A stretch of 64,000 nt of DNA from Sulfurovum riftiae (GCF_001595645.1 NZ_LNKT01000034.1:142013-206012), one strand, 5' to 3'; counted from the stretch's first letter, positions 10,194 through 19,517 are shown. Made by a program: numbers and translations. Notes: generated from the sequence alone by a model not told the origin.

Positions 10194-10202
10194 TGCTATA
10201 AT
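10194..10202 (+). promoter_or_regulatory. Extended -10 (TGCTATAAT) for tyrA
   Basis: A perfect TGnTATAAT, 36 bases before the tyrA ATG, in the divergent bamA/tyrA gap. No -35 is evident. Confidence 0.6.
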
Positions 10203-10237
10203 CACACCCGAAATATCCACTCTCACAAAGGATAACA

Positions 10238-11074
10238 ATGGCAACAAAGATTGGGATCATAGGACTTGGGTTGATGGGCGGTTCCCTTTCCCTTGCACTC
10301 AAAAAAAGTTCTGAGGAATACTGCTTTATCGGGCTTGATCACAACAAGGAACACTGTACACAGGCACTCTCTCTTGGACTTGTCGATGAAGTCGTAGAAA
10401 CACTTGATGAGATCAAAACCTGCGATATCATCATTCTGACGATCCCGGTGGACGGTATCATCGCTGTCGTCAATCAACTCGATACCCTCGATGAGAAATG
10501 CACGGTCATAGACCTCGGGAGTACCAAGGAGAAGATCTCTGAAAGCATCCCAAAAAACCTGAGAAAGAACTTCGTGACCGCACACCCGATGACCGGTACG
10601 GAGAAATTCGGACCTACAGCGGCCATAGACGATCTGTATGAAGGCAAGGTCGTGGTCCTGTGTGATATGGAGAAGAGCGGAGCACACCAGCAGACAATCG
10701 CCAAAAAACTGTTCACTGACATGAAAATGACCCTGGTCTTCATGGGTGCCAAAGAGCATGACAGACATGCGGCGTTCATTTCGCATATGCCCCATGCACT
10801 CTCTTACGCGCTGGCCAATTCGGTCATGAAGCAGGAAGACCCTGAAAGCATCGTCGCCCTTGCAGGCGGTGGATTCAAAGATATGAGCCGTATCGCCAAA
10901 TCGTCTCCGAAGATGTGGGAAGACATTTTCCGACAGAACAAAACAAACCTCATCGAAGCGATAGAGGCCTTTGAAACGGAACTCAAAGAGTGCCGGCATA
11001 TGGTCGAGAATGAAGAGTGGGAGACCCTGAACAAATGGATGGGCGAAGCCAACACCCTGCACGATATCCTATAG
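10238..11074 (+). CDS. tyrA: Prephenate dehydrogenase
   Basis: Oxidatively decarboxylates prephenate to 4-hydroxyphenylpyruvate for tyrosine synthesis, NAD(P)-dependent. The 278 residues start with a Rossmann motif (GIIGLGLMGGSL) and contain HPMTGTEKFGP near 113, the prephenate-site block, and SHMPHAL near 180. There is no fused chorismate mutase and no ACT domain. The ATG at 10238 follows AAAGGA. Its 3' end overlaps the convergent DUF389 gene by 6 bases. Confidence 0.93.
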   Translation: MATKIGIIGLGLMGGSLSLALKKSSEEYCFIGLDHNKEHCTQALSLGLVDEVVETLDEIKTCDIIILTIPVDGIIAVVNQLDTLDEKCTVIDLGSTKEKISESIPKNLRKNFVTAHPMTGTEKFGPTAAIDDLYEGKVVVLCDMEKSGAHQQTIAKKLFTDMKMTLVFMGAKEHDRHAAFISHMPHALSYALANSVMKQEDPESIVALAGGGFKDMSRIAKSSPKMWEDIFRQNKTNLIEAIEAFETELKECRHMVENEEWETLNKWMGEANTLHDIL

Positions 11075-12967
11075 CCGGTACCTGAACGTAGCGATCACTT
11101 CCACCTTTTTGCCAATGGTCTTCTCTATGACCTCCTTAAGCAGTTTTTTCTCTTCGGGAGAGAGAAAACCGCTTGCAATTACCTCGCAACGGACCTCCAG
11201 TATCTTACTGTGCTCTATCAGCTGAATATGTGACAGCACCACTTCCTGTTTCTTCAATGTAAAATGAATGTTGGCAAGCCTCTTCTGAATGGCGATATTC
11301 TCTTTCATCTTCTCAAAAGAGTTATACAGAGGGATAGCGACCAGTGCAGCGATGATGAACCAGGTGATGATCCCTTTTTTGGCAATGCGTATGGGGGAAT
11401 ACCCCAACACCACAAAGGTCAAAGCCGCTGCAAGGACGATGCCCACAAGGTTGGTCAGAAAGAGCAGGAAAGCAGAAGAGAACATATGCCATTCCCCCCA
11501 TCCGAGTCCGACACCTGCTACAGCAATAGGTGGTACCAATGCCACCGCAATAGCCACACCGGCAAGGGAACCGAGTATCTTCTCATTGCTCTTGGCATAG
11601 GCAGCCGCCATCCCCGAGGCAATGGCCACGAAAAGATCCAGAGTGGTAGGGAAAAGCCGCCCGGACATCTCCGAGGTCATCTTCTCGATGGGAATGAACC
11701 ATGCGATGGCCGCAGCGGTCAGGAGTACCGAGAGTACCCCCACAGCGATCGTTTTTGCAGAGGAGAGTTCCAGTACACTGTCCTGCCTGAGTACCCCCAT
11801 ACTCAAACTGACGATAGGCTGCATCAAAGGTGCCAGCAACATCGCACCGATGATGACGGAACTCGAATTGATGAAAAGTCCAAAGGTCGCGATCATCGTT
11901 GCCAGAACCAGCAGCACCATGAACGTACTGCTCAGACGGCTCTCCTCCCGCAAACTCGAAAAGAGCGAAGCATATTGCTCCTGGCTTGCATGGGAGAAGA
12001 ACGGGATCGCCTTTGCCAGATAATTCGCACTCTCCTCATCACTTGGAAGGTGGTCGATCTTGACACTGTTCTTCCCTTTGACATCCGCACTCTGTCTCTC
12101 CCAGAAAGCCTCCCCCACACTCAACAGCAGGCTCTCCTTTGTACTTCGAAGCACTACCGGTGTTTCGAACCGTACGGCCGAATCTACCAGCACTTCAAGC
12201 GGCCTGCCTGTTTCAACCTTCAACTGAGAACTCCTGACATACCCCAGCGAACGCGGCAGCTGTTCGGATTTCCACTGTGAGATCAATGCATGGAACAGAT
12301 AACCGACATACTGGAGCATGGAGACCGGTGCCAAAATAAGCAGGGAGAGCTTCCCGTCGGTCGCATTGATCTGGGAGGAGATCAGCTTGGAAGCGAATGT
12401 TCCGTTCTGATACTCCACACCTACCAGCCCGACAGCAGAGACCTTGATCTCCTTTTCATTTTCATCTATCAGAGTGATCCGGGTATGGTGAAGACGTTTG
12501 ACCTTGCGCAGTGTATGAAAAAAGAGCTGGAGACGTTTGAAGATATTTTTGTTTTTAAGCACGGCATCATAGGTATCCAGAGGAGGAGCATCTCCAATGA
12601 CCACTTCCTGGATCACCAGTTCGCTGTTGCAGTAGAGAAGGTCGATCTTCTGTTCAGTCTTTTCTATGGCCAGAGCAACACTCTCCTCGAGTTTTGAAGG
12701 CAGGGCAAAGGTACGTATGAGGTTTTTTTGGGAAGGAAAAGGCACGATCCCGAGGCTTCCTCCCTGGATCTCGATATAAGTGATGACCTCTTTGATCTCT
12801 TCAAGCTCTCCGGAGACCATAAAATGGGAAAACTTCTCCTGTTCGATACTGTGCATCTGTGAAAGAGGTATGTAGGTAACACGCTCATCCTGGAGTATCG
12901 TTTTGCATTTTTCAAAAAATACCTCTTCTACACTCCCGTAGATATAGGCAATAGCATTGAGCCCCAT
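11069..12967 (-). CDS. DUF389 family membrane protein
   Basis: A 632-residue protein whose function is not known. The C-terminal half is a DUF389 domain with about six membrane segments: SSVIIGAMLLAPLMQPIVSL near 365, LDLFVAIASGMAAAYA near 440 and VAIAVALVPPIAVAGVG near 470 are the typical glycine/proline-rich helices. The N-terminal 330 residues are soluble and look like a lipid-kinase-like (LCB5-type) region found with some DUF389 proteins. The ATG at 12967 follows AAGGAAGAGAG. It lies just downstream of the Bat operon on the same strand, 20 bases from the second BatD stop on the other side; whether it is functionally linked is unknown. Confidence 0.8.
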   Translation of the reverse strand: MGLNAIAYIYGSVEEVFFEKCKTILQDERVTYIPLSQMHSIEQEKFSHFMVSGELEEIKEVITYIEIQGGSLGIVPFPSQKNLIRTFALPSKLEESVALAIEKTEQKIDLLYCNSELVIQEVVIGDAPPLDTYDAVLKNKNIFKRLQLFFHTLRKVKRLHHTRITLIDENEKEIKVSAVGLVGVEYQNGTFASKLISSQINATDGKLSLLILAPVSMLQYVGYLFHALISQWKSEQLPRSLGYVRSSQLKVETGRPLEVLVDSAVRFETPVVLRSTKESLLLSVGEAFWERQSADVKGKNSVKIDHLPSDEESANYLAKAIPFFSHASQEQYASLFSSLREESRLSSTFMVLLVLATMIATFGLFINSSSVIIGAMLLAPLMQPIVSLSMGVLRQDSVLELSSAKTIAVGVLSVLLTAAAIAWFIPIEKMTSEMSGRLFPTTLDLFVAIASGMAAAYAKSNEKILGSLAGVAIAVALVPPIAVAGVGLGWGEWHMFSSAFLLFLTNLVGIVLAAALTFVVLGYSPIRIAKKGIITWFIIAALVAIPLYNSFEKMKENIAIQKRLANIHFTLKKQEVVLSHIQLIEHSKILEVRCEVIASGFLSPEEKKLLKEVIEKTIGKKVEVIATFRYRL

Positions 12968-12986
12968 CTCTCTTCCTTGTGAAAGA

Positions 12987-14528
12987 TCAGTGGGTTCTGT
13001 ACTTCTCCACCAATGCTTTCAATTCTTTTTTGTCAATTATAACACTTTTATCGCCGTTTTTCTTGGCATAGAGTCTGCGCACCATCGCTTCGGCTTCTTT
13101 GTCCTCGTTGATATGTGCATAGAGTATCTTCAGTGCTTCCGACTCTTTGAACGGACTGGCATGCCTGCCTTTGAATTTCGGCAGCAGCTGCAACAGGTAC
13201 ATCAAGGCTGAACCGGCGATGAAAGCAAGCAGGAGCATCCACCAGGCAACACGCTCAATTTCCCCTTTTTTCTCTACGTCTTTCCCTAAAATACTGTCAG
13301 GCTGTTTCAGGTTCGTCTGTACCTTTCCATTCGTACTGTTCGTAGCAGGTACAGCTGCTGCACTCTGTTTGGGAGTATCGACTTTAATGCTGTATGACGG
13401 GATCTCCAGGGTAGTCACCTGCCCTTTTTTTGTATCATACACCGAGATCGTTCTGGCAGGGATCGTAAAATCATGGTCGGAAATAAAGGCAAAACTCTTG
13501 ACAAACGTGCTTTTTATTTTGCTTCCGCTCAATCCTGTCTCTACCTTGGCATCATCACTGTACACGGTCACACCGTCTATCTCATAGTCACTCAGAGCAA
13601 AATCTTCAAGCGACCCTTCACCCTCGATACGTACTGTCAGGTTCACCGGCTTGTTGGCTTTGACATGGTCATGATCCACCTCACTCTCAAGTGTGAAGTT
13701 ACCGACAAGATCGGTGTCTGCAGGTTTTGGTTTCACCGTGATCGTCAATGTATTTGACGCAATAGACTTTGTATTGCCTCCGAAAAATCTTCCGAACATG
13801 TCACGTCTGTTTCTGTCGACTTCCGTGATCCTTGCAGTGGCCGGGCCTACAGTGTATGTTCCCTCTTTCTGCGGTGTCAGGATATACCTGAGTTCCTGAA
13901 CCTGCTGATCCCCCTTGATATAGGCTCTTGGGTCATTCACCTCTTTGACGAAGAAATCTTTGAACTCCGGTTTGTTGTACTGTGGATTGTCTGCCAGTCT
14001 TACACCTGTTTTAAGACTGAAGTAAACTGTGACCACCAGAGGTTCACCTACGATGACCTCCTGTTTGTCCGCGCGCATCTGCAGGGAATACTTCACATTA
14101 CTGCCCACTCCGGGCGCAGATGCTTTGACCACTTTGACCTTGATCGGATCAGTCCTGTAGACCTTACCGTCAATATTGACACTGTACGACGGGATCGTTA
14201 TATCATGCTGGGGTGCAAAGGACAGAATCAGACTGGTAGAATGTTCATTGGACATTTTACCGTTGATATAGCTGATAGAATTGTTCTGTGTCTGAGAACG
14301 TCCCAGTACTTTGGCACCGTCAATACTCTGAATATCGGGAAATTCCGCCCTCTTCCCTGTTGCTTTGATCTTTAACTGCACCATATTTCCCTGTACGACC
14401 TCTGGACTGGAGAGGCTTGCTTCAACACCCGCAGCATTCGCTGCAGTGAATAGTGCCACAAAGAATATGATTAATTTTCCTATACTCAACGCTGAACGCT
14501 GAATGTTCATATTACCAAGGTTTTGCAT
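12987..14528 (-). CDS. BatD-like protein (second copy in the operon)
   Basis: A 513-residue periplasmic protein of the BatD family: N-terminal signal segment (LIIFFVALFTAANAAG), several Ig-like beta domains, one transmembrane helix about 430-450 (WWMLLLAFIAGSALMYLLQL), then a cytoplasmic tail with AKKNGDKSVIIDKKELKAL. BatD proteins belong to a MoxR/von Willebrand A system connected with envelope stress or aerotolerance in other bacteria; the mechanism is unsettled. It is a clear tandem paralogue of the upstream gene: both share the blocks VKANKPVNLTV, SDDA, FAFIS-HDFTIPAR and the tail motif. The first codons after ATG overlap a heptamer repeat (14484-14510). Confidence 0.82.
   Translation of the reverse strand: MQNLGNMNIQRSALSIGKLIIFFVALFTAANAAGVEASLSSPEVVQGNMVQLKIKATGKRAEFPDIQSIDGAKVLGRSQTQNNSISYINGKMSNEHSTSLILSFAPQHDITIPSYSVNIDGKVYRTDPIKVKVVKASAPGVGSNVKYSLQMRADKQEVIVGEPLVVTVYFSLKTGVRLADNPQYNKPEFKDFFVKEVNDPRAYIKGDQQVQELRYILTPQKEGTYTVGPATARITEVDRNRRDMFGRFFGGNTKSIASNTLTITVKPKPADTDLVGNFTLESEVDHDHVKANKPVNLTVRIEGEGSLEDFALSDYEIDGVTVYSDDAKVETGLSGSKIKSTFVKSFAFISDHDFTIPARTISVYDTKKGQVTTLEIPSYSIKVDTPKQSAAAVPATNSTNGKVQTNLKQPDSILGKDVEKKGEIERVAWWMLLLAFIAGSALMYLLQLLPKFKGRHASPFKESEALKILYAHINEDKEAEAMVRRLYAKKNGDKSVIIDKKELKALVEKYRTH
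14484..14510 (-). repeat. Heptanucleotide tandem repeat (ACGCTGA-type) in batD 5' codons
   Basis: Consecutive 7-base units ACGCTGA, ACGCTGA, ATGTTCA read on the plus strand, lying in the codons before the signal peptide of the second BatD. Confidence 0.5.
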
Positions 14529-14572
14529 TTTTAATCCTTTTTCTGTTTTTTACCTATATCTTTTTTAAATTA

Positions 14573-16102
14573 TTATGTTCCATATTTTTCTATCAATATC
14601 TTCAATACCGTTCTATCGATCTCAATACTCTTGTCACCGTTTTTCTTCGCATACAACATACGCACCATATCTTCGACCGCTTTGGACGTATTGGTATGCG
14701 GATAAAGTATTTGAAGTGCTTCATCTTCCCTGATCGTGCTTCTTTTTCTCTTCCGCTTTATTGAAAGAAGATACTGAAACAGGTACATAGCCAGCAAACC
14801 TGCAACAAAAGCCAATACGATCATCCGCCATGGCACAGACTGAACTTCAGGAAGATTGTCGTTCCCTTCAATGTCCAGCATCGACTTTTGGGGGATTTTC
14901 AGATTGCTATGTACTTTGCCTGCAGCAGCTGACCCTCTTTGAGGCTTTTGCGCAACAAAGGCCTGTGAACCCTCCACATGAACATCATAGGAAGGGACCT
15001 CCAGATACTTTACTGTTTTGCTTTTGGTATCATACGCAGAAATACGTCGTGCCGGAATGGTAAAATCATGACCTGAGATAAATGCGAATTTTTGCGTATA
15101 CTCACTTTTAATATGGTTTCCATCCACTGTGGTCCGGATCTCTGCATCATCACTGTAAACCGTTACGCCATCCATTTCAAAACCGGGAAACTCAAAATCC
15201 TCAAGTGCCCCATCTCCTGCTATCTTTACAGTGAGGTTTACCGGTTTATTGGCTTTTACATTTTTTGCATCAAGACTGCTCTCTATGGTAAAGCGGCCCA
15301 CAAGGTCACTTTTTCTGGGTTTCTTTGCCACTTCAATTTCAACACTGTTGGAAGCGATCGGTACCCAGAAAGTACGAATTGACCTTCCGAACATATCCAA
15401 TTTGCTTCTGTCAGATACACCTATTTTGGCTCTTGCCGGCCCCACAGAGAAACTGCCTGCGGAATGAGGCGTTAAAAGGTATTTCAATTCCGTCACCTGC
15501 CGGTCACTTTTTATATAGGTCTTCTCCTCGCCAAGCTCTTCTGAAAAAAATCCCTCAAATACCGGTTTGGTGTATTGAGGATCCTCTGAAAGTCTTGTCC
15601 CCAGTTTTAACGAAAGATATACTGTTACCAAAATCGGCTCACCCACTACTACAGATTTTTTATCTGTCTCAAGATGCAGAAAAAATTTGTTATTGTCTTC
15701 CGTATTTTGCGCATTCACAGGTACGACTTTGATCTTTATAGGTTTGGTTTTATATATTCTTCCATCTATCTCAACATCATAAGAGGGTATGGTCATATCA
15801 TGATGAGGCGCAAAAGTATAGATCCGTATGGTACGCTCTTTTTTCAGCACTCCGTTTATGTAGTGGGGCCTGTTGACAATAATCTCACGCTCTTCCAGCA
15901 CTTTGACACCCCCTATCTCTTTAATTTCCGGAAATAGCACTTTATCTCCGTTTGCCCTGATCTTGAGCCGTATCATATGGCCCGCAACGATCTCTGTATC
16001 TGAAACAAGGGCTTTTGCTTCAGGGACATACGAAAACACTTCAACCTCTCTTGCATTTGCAAATGCCAATAGTATCAAGATCAAAAACAGTAATTTCTGC
16101 AT
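14573..16102 (-). CDS. BatD-like protein (first copy)
   Basis: About 509 residues from the ATG at 16102, which opens a clean signal peptide (MQKLLFLILILLAFANA). The in-frame ATG at 16153 would add 17 residues overlapping the upstream gene and is less likely. Same layout as the neighbouring copy: beta-rich periplasmic domains, a transmembrane helix near 435 (WRMIVLAFVAGLLAMYLFQY) and a short tail with AKKNGDKSIEIDRTVLKIL. It starts 8 bases after the TPR gene stop, so it is in the same operon. Tandem duplication of BatD is the oddity; see findings. Confidence 0.82.
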   Translation of the reverse strand: MQKLLFLILILLAFANAREVEVFSYVPEAKALVSDTEIVAGHMIRLKIRANGDKVLFPEIKEIGGVKVLEEREIIVNRPHYINGVLKKERTIRIYTFAPHHDMTIPSYDVEIDGRIYKTKPIKIKVVPVNAQNTEDNNKFFLHLETDKKSVVVGEPILVTVYLSLKLGTRLSEDPQYTKPVFEGFFSEELGEEKTYIKSDRQVTELKYLLTPHSAGSFSVGPARAKIGVSDRSKLDMFGRSIRTFWVPIASNSVEIEVAKKPRKSDLVGRFTIESSLDAKNVKANKPVNLTVKIAGDGALEDFEFPGFEMDGVTVYSDDAEIRTTVDGNHIKSEYTQKFAFISGHDFTIPARRISAYDTKSKTVKYLEVPSYDVHVEGSQAFVAQKPQRGSAAAGKVHSNLKIPQKSMLDIEGNDNLPEVQSVPWRMIVLAFVAGLLAMYLFQYLLSIKRKRKRSTIREDEALQILYPHTNTSKAVEDMVRMLYAKKNGDKSIEIDRTVLKILIEKYGT

Positions 16103-16109
16103 ACCCCGA

Positions 16110-17126
16110 TCACCATGGATTGGCACTATCATTCCTTTTGGATTTTTTAGCACTGTTCATTTGGTACATCATGGTAGGTGTCCCTTTTTGTTTCATTTTC
16201 TTCAGCAGTCTTTTCAACTCCTGCTGTTTGAGTTTCTCTTCTTTGGACATTTTTTTCTGCGCTTTTGATGCACCTGAAGATTTGTCGCCTTTTTTATCCT
16301 GGGGCTTTTTCTCTTTTTGGGAATCCGACTTCTTTTTGTCGCCCTCTTTTTTATCATTCTCTTTTTTCTTATCTTTCTCTTGTCCGTCTTTCTTTTTCTG
16401 ATCTTTTTTCTCTTGGTTTTTCTTATCTTTCTTTTGCTGATCGCCTTTTTTCTTCTGGTCTTTTTTCTCTTTGTTTTGCTGGTCTTTCTGTTTTTGATCG
16501 CCTTTCTTTTTTTGTTTGTCTTTTTTCTGTTGATCATTTTTCTTTTTTTGATCGTCTTTCTTTTGATCCTTGTTCTTTTTTTTGTCCTGATTTTTCTGGT
16601 CTTTCTTTTTTTGCTTATCTTTTTTCTGCTGTTTCTTTTTCTTTTGCTGCTGCTTCTTTTTCATCTTTTTGGCAAGTTCAAGATTAAAACGTGTATCTTT
16701 GTCTTCTCTGATCTTCAAGGCTTCTTCATAACTTTTGATAGCAGAATCAAGATCTTTTTTCTGAAAATAGGCATTGCCTATATTGTGCAGACGCATCGCC
16801 TTGTCTACCCCTTTTGCCTTTTTATAGGATTTGATGGCTGCATCATAATTCTTGGACTTGTAATAGGCATTTCCGATATCATACTCTTTCTGTGGTACTT
16901 CTTTGTCCAGAGAGTGCAAAAGTGCAGCACTTTTGCTGTACTGTTTATTCTCATATGCCTGTTTTGCCTGTTCAATCGTTTTGAAATCTGTTAACCCGGC
17001 ATTCAAGTCATTGAAAACTGAAACACAAAACACGAATATACTCATCAATAATATTCGCAGGGTCGGTTTACCGACCCTATTGTTTTTGCATGGTCGGCAA
17101 ACCGACCCTACATTTTGAACTCTCAT
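16110..17126 (-). CDS. BatC-like TPR protein with a long Lys/Gln/Asp-rich tail
   Basis: A 338-residue protein with a membrane-targeting segment near residues 24-44 (LRILLMSIFVFCVSV), about three TPR-type repeats from 50 to 150 (DIGNAYYKSKNYDAAIKSYK and NIGNAYFQKKDLDSAIKSYE), then about 150 residues built almost entirely of K, Q, D, E and N. TPR proteins at this operon position are called BatC or BatE and are thought to scaffold the BatA/BatB complex. The ATG at 17126 is coupled to the batB stop as TAATG and follows AAGGAG. Codons 5-24 are made of an inserted REP pair (17057-17111), so the protein start is partly repeat-derived. An ATG at 17045 is the alternative start. Confidence 0.78.
   Translation of the reverse strand: MRVQNVGSVCRPCKNNRVGKPTLRILLMSIFVFCVSVFNDLNAGLTDFKTIEQAKQAYENKQYSKSAALLHSLDKEVPQKEYDIGNAYYKSKNYDAAIKSYKKAKGVDKAMRLHNIGNAYFQKKDLDSAIKSYEEALKIREDKDTRFNLELAKKMKKKQQQKKKKQQKKDKQKKKDQKNQDKKKNKDQKKDDQKKKNDQQKKDKQKKKGDQKQKDQQNKEKKDQKKKGDQQKKDKKNQEKKDQKKKDGQEKDKKKENDKKEGDKKKSDSQKEKKPQDKKGDKSSGASKAQKKMSKEEKLKQQELKRLLKKMKQKGTPTMMYQMNSAKKSKRNDSANPW
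17057..17111. repeat. REP pair (BIME-like) inside the start of batC
   Basis: Two inverted copies of the GGTCGGTTTACCGACC palindrome, at 17058-17079 and 17092-17111, the second flanked by CTAC (GTAG on the other strand). The pair lies within the first codons of the batC reading frame. Confidence 0.85.
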
Positions 17127-18097
17127 TATACTTCTCTCCTTCTAGGCAATGAACTCAAGCCTATCAACAGCAGTAACAAACCAAGCCCAAGCGGATAGTA
17201 GAAATACTCCACTCTCTGCTTGACCCTGACTTCTCCCTGTTGCTGGTCTTTGTATTTTCCTTTGATCACAGCTGCCAGGTTCTCAATATCTTTTTTCCCC
17301 GTACCGGCAACCACATAGGCACCGCCATTCTCTTTTGCCAGCAGTCCCAAGGCATCGTTTCTCTGTGTGATCGCGATCGTTCCATCCTTTTTCATGATCG
17401 GTTTGCCTTTGGCGTCGATGACCGGAGCACCTTTATCCGTACCCACAAGTACCACATAAAGGTCTATCTTGCCGGCTTTGAGCACATCAGCCAATCCTGC
17501 GATAGCTTCTTCATCACCGCCATCGGTGAAGAGCACCATGATCTTCGGGTCTTTCTTTGCAAGCAGAGAGTCTGCAAGCTCACCTAATGCCAGGAAATCA
17601 GTAGACCCCATATTAATGTAGGAATCATCTACCCCTTTCACCATCATCTTAAGTGTCTCTTTGTCACTTGAAAACGGTGCGAGGATAAAGGGACTGTAGG
17701 CAAAGGCGACGACCCCTATCTCATCACTAGGCATAGCATCAAAAAATGCCATCATCTTTTTCTTCGCGAACTCCAAACGGTTGGGATAGACATCTTTACT
17801 GCGCATGGAACCTGAAATGTCCAATGCCGTAAGCAGGGTCAATCCCTCTACTTTCACTACTTTGTCTTCCAACTCTTTCACAGGTCGTGCCAAAGCAACG
17901 ATCATAAAAAAGATCGCTGCAAACATGATGATATTCCTCAATTTAAGAGGTATCCCCTCTGAGCTAGCCGATAAACGTGCCAGTACTTTTTCATCAAAAA
18001 TACGTGAGAGACGCTCTTTGTTTGTTGTAATCAAAAATGTAAAGAGTATAAAAGGTACGATCATGATCCAAAAAAGATACGGATTTACAAATTCCAT
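17126..18097 (-). CDS. von Willebrand A domain protein BatB-like
   Basis: A 323-residue inner-membrane protein: N-terminal membrane helices (7-25 and about 57-72), a von Willebrand factor A domain from about 88 to 260, and a C-terminal helix near 300-318. The metal-site (MIDAS) pieces are visible: DISGSM near 91, the Thr in MGSTDF near 163, and FTDGGD near 186. It forms a pair with the next gene upstream, as BatA and BatB do. The stop codon overlaps the batC start (TAATG). The ATG is adjacent to the BatA stop. Confidence 0.85.
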   Translation of the reverse strand: MEFVNPYLFWIMIVPFILFTFLITTNKERLSRIFDEKVLARLSASSEGIPLKLRNIIMFAAIFFMIVALARPVKELEDKVVKVEGLTLLTALDISGSMRSKDVYPNRLEFAKKKMMAFFDAMPSDEIGVVAFAYSPFILAPFSSDKETLKMMVKGVDDSYINMGSTDFLALGELADSLLAKKDPKIMVLFTDGGDEEAIAGLADVLKAGKIDLYVVLVGTDKGAPVIDAKGKPIMKKDGTIAITQRNDALGLLAKENGGAYVVAGTGKKDIENLAAVIKGKYKDQQQGEVRVKQRVEYFYYPLGLGLLLLLIGLSSLPRRREV

Positions 18098-19015
18098 CTA
18101 TACTCCTTTCGAATTTCTGTAATAGATAAATAACAACAGGCTCAATATGGCAAGGAACAGAGGATAAACATACAAATAAGTATGCTCTACGATCTTCTTG
18201 CTGTCCAGTTTGGTGACTTCGAGCTTGTTGATCTCATCATAAATATTGCTCAACATCGCTGCCGATCTCGCAGCATAGGCCTGGCCCTTTCCTGCACGTG
18301 CAAGTGTTTGAAGGTATCTGGCATCATAATCCCTGGAACCGCCAATACCTATGGTATAGAGCTTCACATCTCTTTTCTCGATCATATGTTTAACATCCGA
18401 TAACGGGACCTTGGACATATTGTCTCTTCCGTCTGTCAGAAGAATGACTATTTTCGATTTGGACTTACTCTTGCTCAGCAGGTTATAGGCCTGGACCAGT
18501 GCATCATTGATGGCCGTTCTCTTTCCTGCCATTCCCAGTTCCTGCATCTCGGTAATATTGGTCAGAAATTCCTTCTCAAAGGTCAACGGTGAGGCAATGA
18601 ATGCCACATCTGCAAACGTCACCATACCGATACGGTCATTTTTACGCTTCTTAATGAAGTCTCCGACCACCTCTTTGACCACATCGAATTTATTCTTGTA
18701 CGGGTCATTCGGGTCAAAACCCATCTGACGCATCGAGTCCGAACTGTCAATAACCAGGACAATATCCCGCCCCTCTTTCTTCGAGTTGACATAATTCTTT
18801 GTCAGGACCGGTGATGCCAGAGCGATTACTGCTGCGACAATTCCGATCCACTTCAGCCAACTCAGCAGAGAAGATTTATGCACCTCTTTGGTCATCAGTG
18901 TATGCACATGCGGGAAAAATATCGCCCGGCTGCGCTCTTTGCACCACTTGCTGCATACGATGAAGAACAGCAGCACCAACAGTAATAACGGATATTCAAA
19001 ACTAAATTGACTCAT
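18098..19015 (-). CDS. von Willebrand A domain protein BatA-like
   Basis: About 305 residues from the ATG at 19015 (MSQFSFEYP...); a TTG at 19030 is also in frame but less likely. Membrane helices lie at about 5-22 and 50-70, with a von Willebrand A domain about 80-270 and a C-terminal helix. MIDAS residues: DSSDSM (DxSxS) near 88, Thr in GKRTAIND, and LTDGRD near 185. The start overlaps the end of the DUF4381-like gene by 14 bases. It presumably forms a heteromer with BatB in the membrane. Confidence 0.85.
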   Translation of the reverse strand: MSQFSFEYPLLLLVLLFFIVCSKWCKERSRAIFFPHVHTLMTKEVHKSSLLSWLKWIGIVAAVIALASPVLTKNYVNSKKEGRDIVLVIDSSDSMRQMGFDPNDPYKNKFDVVKEVVGDFIKKRKNDRIGMVTFADVAFIASPLTFEKEFLTNITEMQELGMAGKRTAINDALVQAYNLLSKSKSKSKIVILLTDGRDNMSKVPLSDVKHMIEKRDVKLYTIGIGGSRDYDARYLQTLARAGKGQAYAARSAAMLSNIYDEINKLEVTKLDSKKIVEHTYLYVYPLFLAILSLLLFIYYRNSKGV

Positions 19016-19517
19016 CTGCCACCTGCACAAAAAGATTGAATTTATTTTTTGTATCTATATCCACTTCATCTACTTCTTTTTTGTATTTGTATTTCTCCAG
19101 CATCGGTTCAAGCTGGGAGAAGAGCTCTTTTTTTCGCTCATCCGTTGCCAGGAGTCTTGCATAATGTGTTGCTTCATAGGCTGAGTGTTTCGCATCTTTC
19201 CAGTCTATGGCCTTGAGTTTTTCAAGATATCCTTTTGCCAGATTGATCTTTCTGTTCTCCCAAAGTTTCTTGACTACGAAAAAGAGGACCCCAAGCAGCA
19301 ATAGCACACCAAAACCGATCAATCCCCAGTAAATATAAAAGGAACTGTCCGGTATCTCAAGCAGAGGCTTGATATCTCTTAACTGCGCTGAAACATTGTT
19401 CTCTGCAAGAGCCAATGTAGTGAAGAGTGAAGAATGAAGAGTGAAGAATGTCAGTATGCGTTTTGTCAAAACACTTTCATTCATTCCTAATTCCTCATTC
19501 CTAATTACTAATTCCAT
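19002..19517 (-). CDS. DUF4381-like membrane protein of the Bat operon
   Basis: A 171-residue protein with a signal-like stretch (about 20-38), a transmembrane helix about 63-86 (YWGLIGFGVLLLLGVLFFVV) and a helical cytoplasmic part. Small proteins of this design sit between DUF58 and BatA in many Bat operons. The coding sequence is invaded by heptanucleotide repeats at two places, one at the very 5' end (19479-19515) and one in the signal region (19420-19450), so unit-number changes would shift the frame. The stop is inside the batA start region. Confidence 0.65.
   Translation of the reverse strand: MELVIRNEELGMNESVLTKRILTFFTLHSSLFTTLALAENNVSAQLRDIKPLLEIPDSSFYIYWGLIGFGVLLLLGVLFFVVKKLWENRKINLAKGYLEKLKAIDWKDAKHSAYEATHYARLLATDERKKELFSQLEPMLEKYKYKKEVDEVDIDTKNKFNLFVQVADESI
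19420..19450. repeat. Heptanucleotide tandem repeat (GTGAAGA-type)
   Basis: Four units GTGAAGA, GTGAAGA, ATGAAGA, GTGAAGA and a partial ATG, within the DUF4381-like coding region. Confidence 0.75.
19479..19515. repeat. Heptanucleotide tandem repeat (ATTCCTA-type)
   Basis: About five 7-base units of ATTCCTA/ATTCCTC/ATTACTA, spanning the first codons of the DUF4381-like gene. Confidence 0.7.
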
